A DNA stretch of 64,000 bases. Origin: Eudorina sp. 2006-703-Eu-15. Lineage: Eukaryota > Chlorophyta > Chlorophyceae > Chlamydomonadales > Volvocaceae. The DNA lies in assembly GCA_003117195.1 (NCBI GenBank), contig BDSI01000216.1:46001-110000 (forward strand). The letters run 5' to 3'. The notes below the pieces were generated by a model. The model had not been told where the DNA came from and did not search any database. It saw only the letters and a list, made by a program, of their open reading frames with translations. The position numbers were made by a program, and so were the translations under genes. Below are positions 63,473-64,000 of the stretch, one piece after another (within the stretch, counting starts at the first letter, position 1; each line of letters opens with the position of its first letter).

Positions 63473-64000
63473 AACCGTTGCAAACCATCAGATAGCGGCC
63501 AGGGTTCCATGTCGCAAGCACGCCCCCCTGCCCTGCACGCGCACCAACGCATCGCCCAAGTCGTGGGGGTCATCACCCGATCCGCAACCCAACCATCCCC
63601 AATCGCCTTCTCTACTTTGCCTAGCACAGTCTCGCCGTACGTCCCTTGGTGGCGACGTACGGCACGCGCAGCCGTGAAACCGTTGCAAACCATCAGATAG
63701 CGGCCAGGGTTCCATGTCGCAAGCACGCCCCCCTGCCCTGCACGCGCACCAACGCATCGCCCAAGTCGTGGGGGTCATCACCCGATCCGCAACCCAACCA
63801 TCCCCAATCGCCTTCGCTACTTTGCCTAGCACAGTCTCGCCGTACGTCCCTTGGTGGCGACGTACGGCACGCGTAGCCGTGAAACCGTTGCAAACCATCA
63901 GATAGCGGCCAGGGTTCCATGTCGCAAGCATGCCTCCCTGCCCTGCACGCGCACCAACGCATCGCCCAAGTCGTGGGGGTCATCACCCGATCCGCAACCC
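63277..64000. repeat. 205-bp satellite array, continuing past the window end
   Basis: Units start with CCATCAGATAGCGGCCAGGG at about 63280, 63485, 63690 and 63895, a period of exactly 205 bp, with only a few base changes per unit. Each unit contains CGTACGTCCC and CGACGTACGGCACGCG near its end. The repeated 147-codon minus-strand frames are products of the repeat, since 205 is not a multiple of three and each frame spans more than two units. Confidence 0.97.

Noticed and set aside
63123..63986. Repeated 147-codon minus-strand frames
   Set aside because: They are generated by the 205-bp satellite and overlap each other with the same sequence.

Overview
The window reads as nuclear DNA of a volvocine green alga (Chlamydomonas/Gonium/Volvox group). 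It is GC-rich, its genes are split into many short exons with GTGAGT/GTGCGT/GTACGG donors and CAG acceptors, its introns are full of (TG)n and purine or pyrimidine tracts, one gene encodes a plant-like ESCRT-II subunit, and there is a eukaryotic selenocysteine tRNA. The species call is an inference; nothing here suggests a prokaryote or a plasmid. Layout: 1-4239 holds the 3' half of a plus-strand ion-channel gene (cyclic-nucleotide-binding domain and C-terminal tail, five exons). 4240-10861 has no gene I can support. 10862-13182 is a minus-strand gene of unknown function (five clear exons, 5' end unresolved), followed by exon-like minus-strand pieces of lower GC up to 14025. 14093-18442 is a complete eight-exon VPS22/SNF8 gene. 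19003-61738 can be threaded as one giant plus-strand gene of about 53 exons and about 4,147 residues. 62570-63472 is an unrecognised lower-GC ORF whose tail runs into a 205-bp satellite that continues past the window end. The giant gene dominates the window. It encodes a signal peptide, kelch/galactose-oxidase-like propeller blades, a right-handed beta-helix with GGA[ILV] and FxxN motifs of the Pmp type, a cysteine-rich ephrin-receptor/GCC2-GCC3-like stalk, about eight transmembrane helices of the kind seen in TRP-like protist surface proteins, and a disordered tail. I followed reading phase across every exon. It is continuous except in one exon (39853-40014), where a single extra base in a G run breaks the frame. 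Its introns host a tRNA-Thr(CGU) on the same strand, a tRNA-Sec(UCA) on the opposite strand next to an AT-rich island, three copies of one repeat family, several copies of a second, and many microsatellites. Functionally the window combines a membrane channel, an endosomal sorting subunit and a large predicted adhesion or sensory receptor. I see no operon-like or pathway link between them. No CRISPR, phage or insertion sequence was seen.
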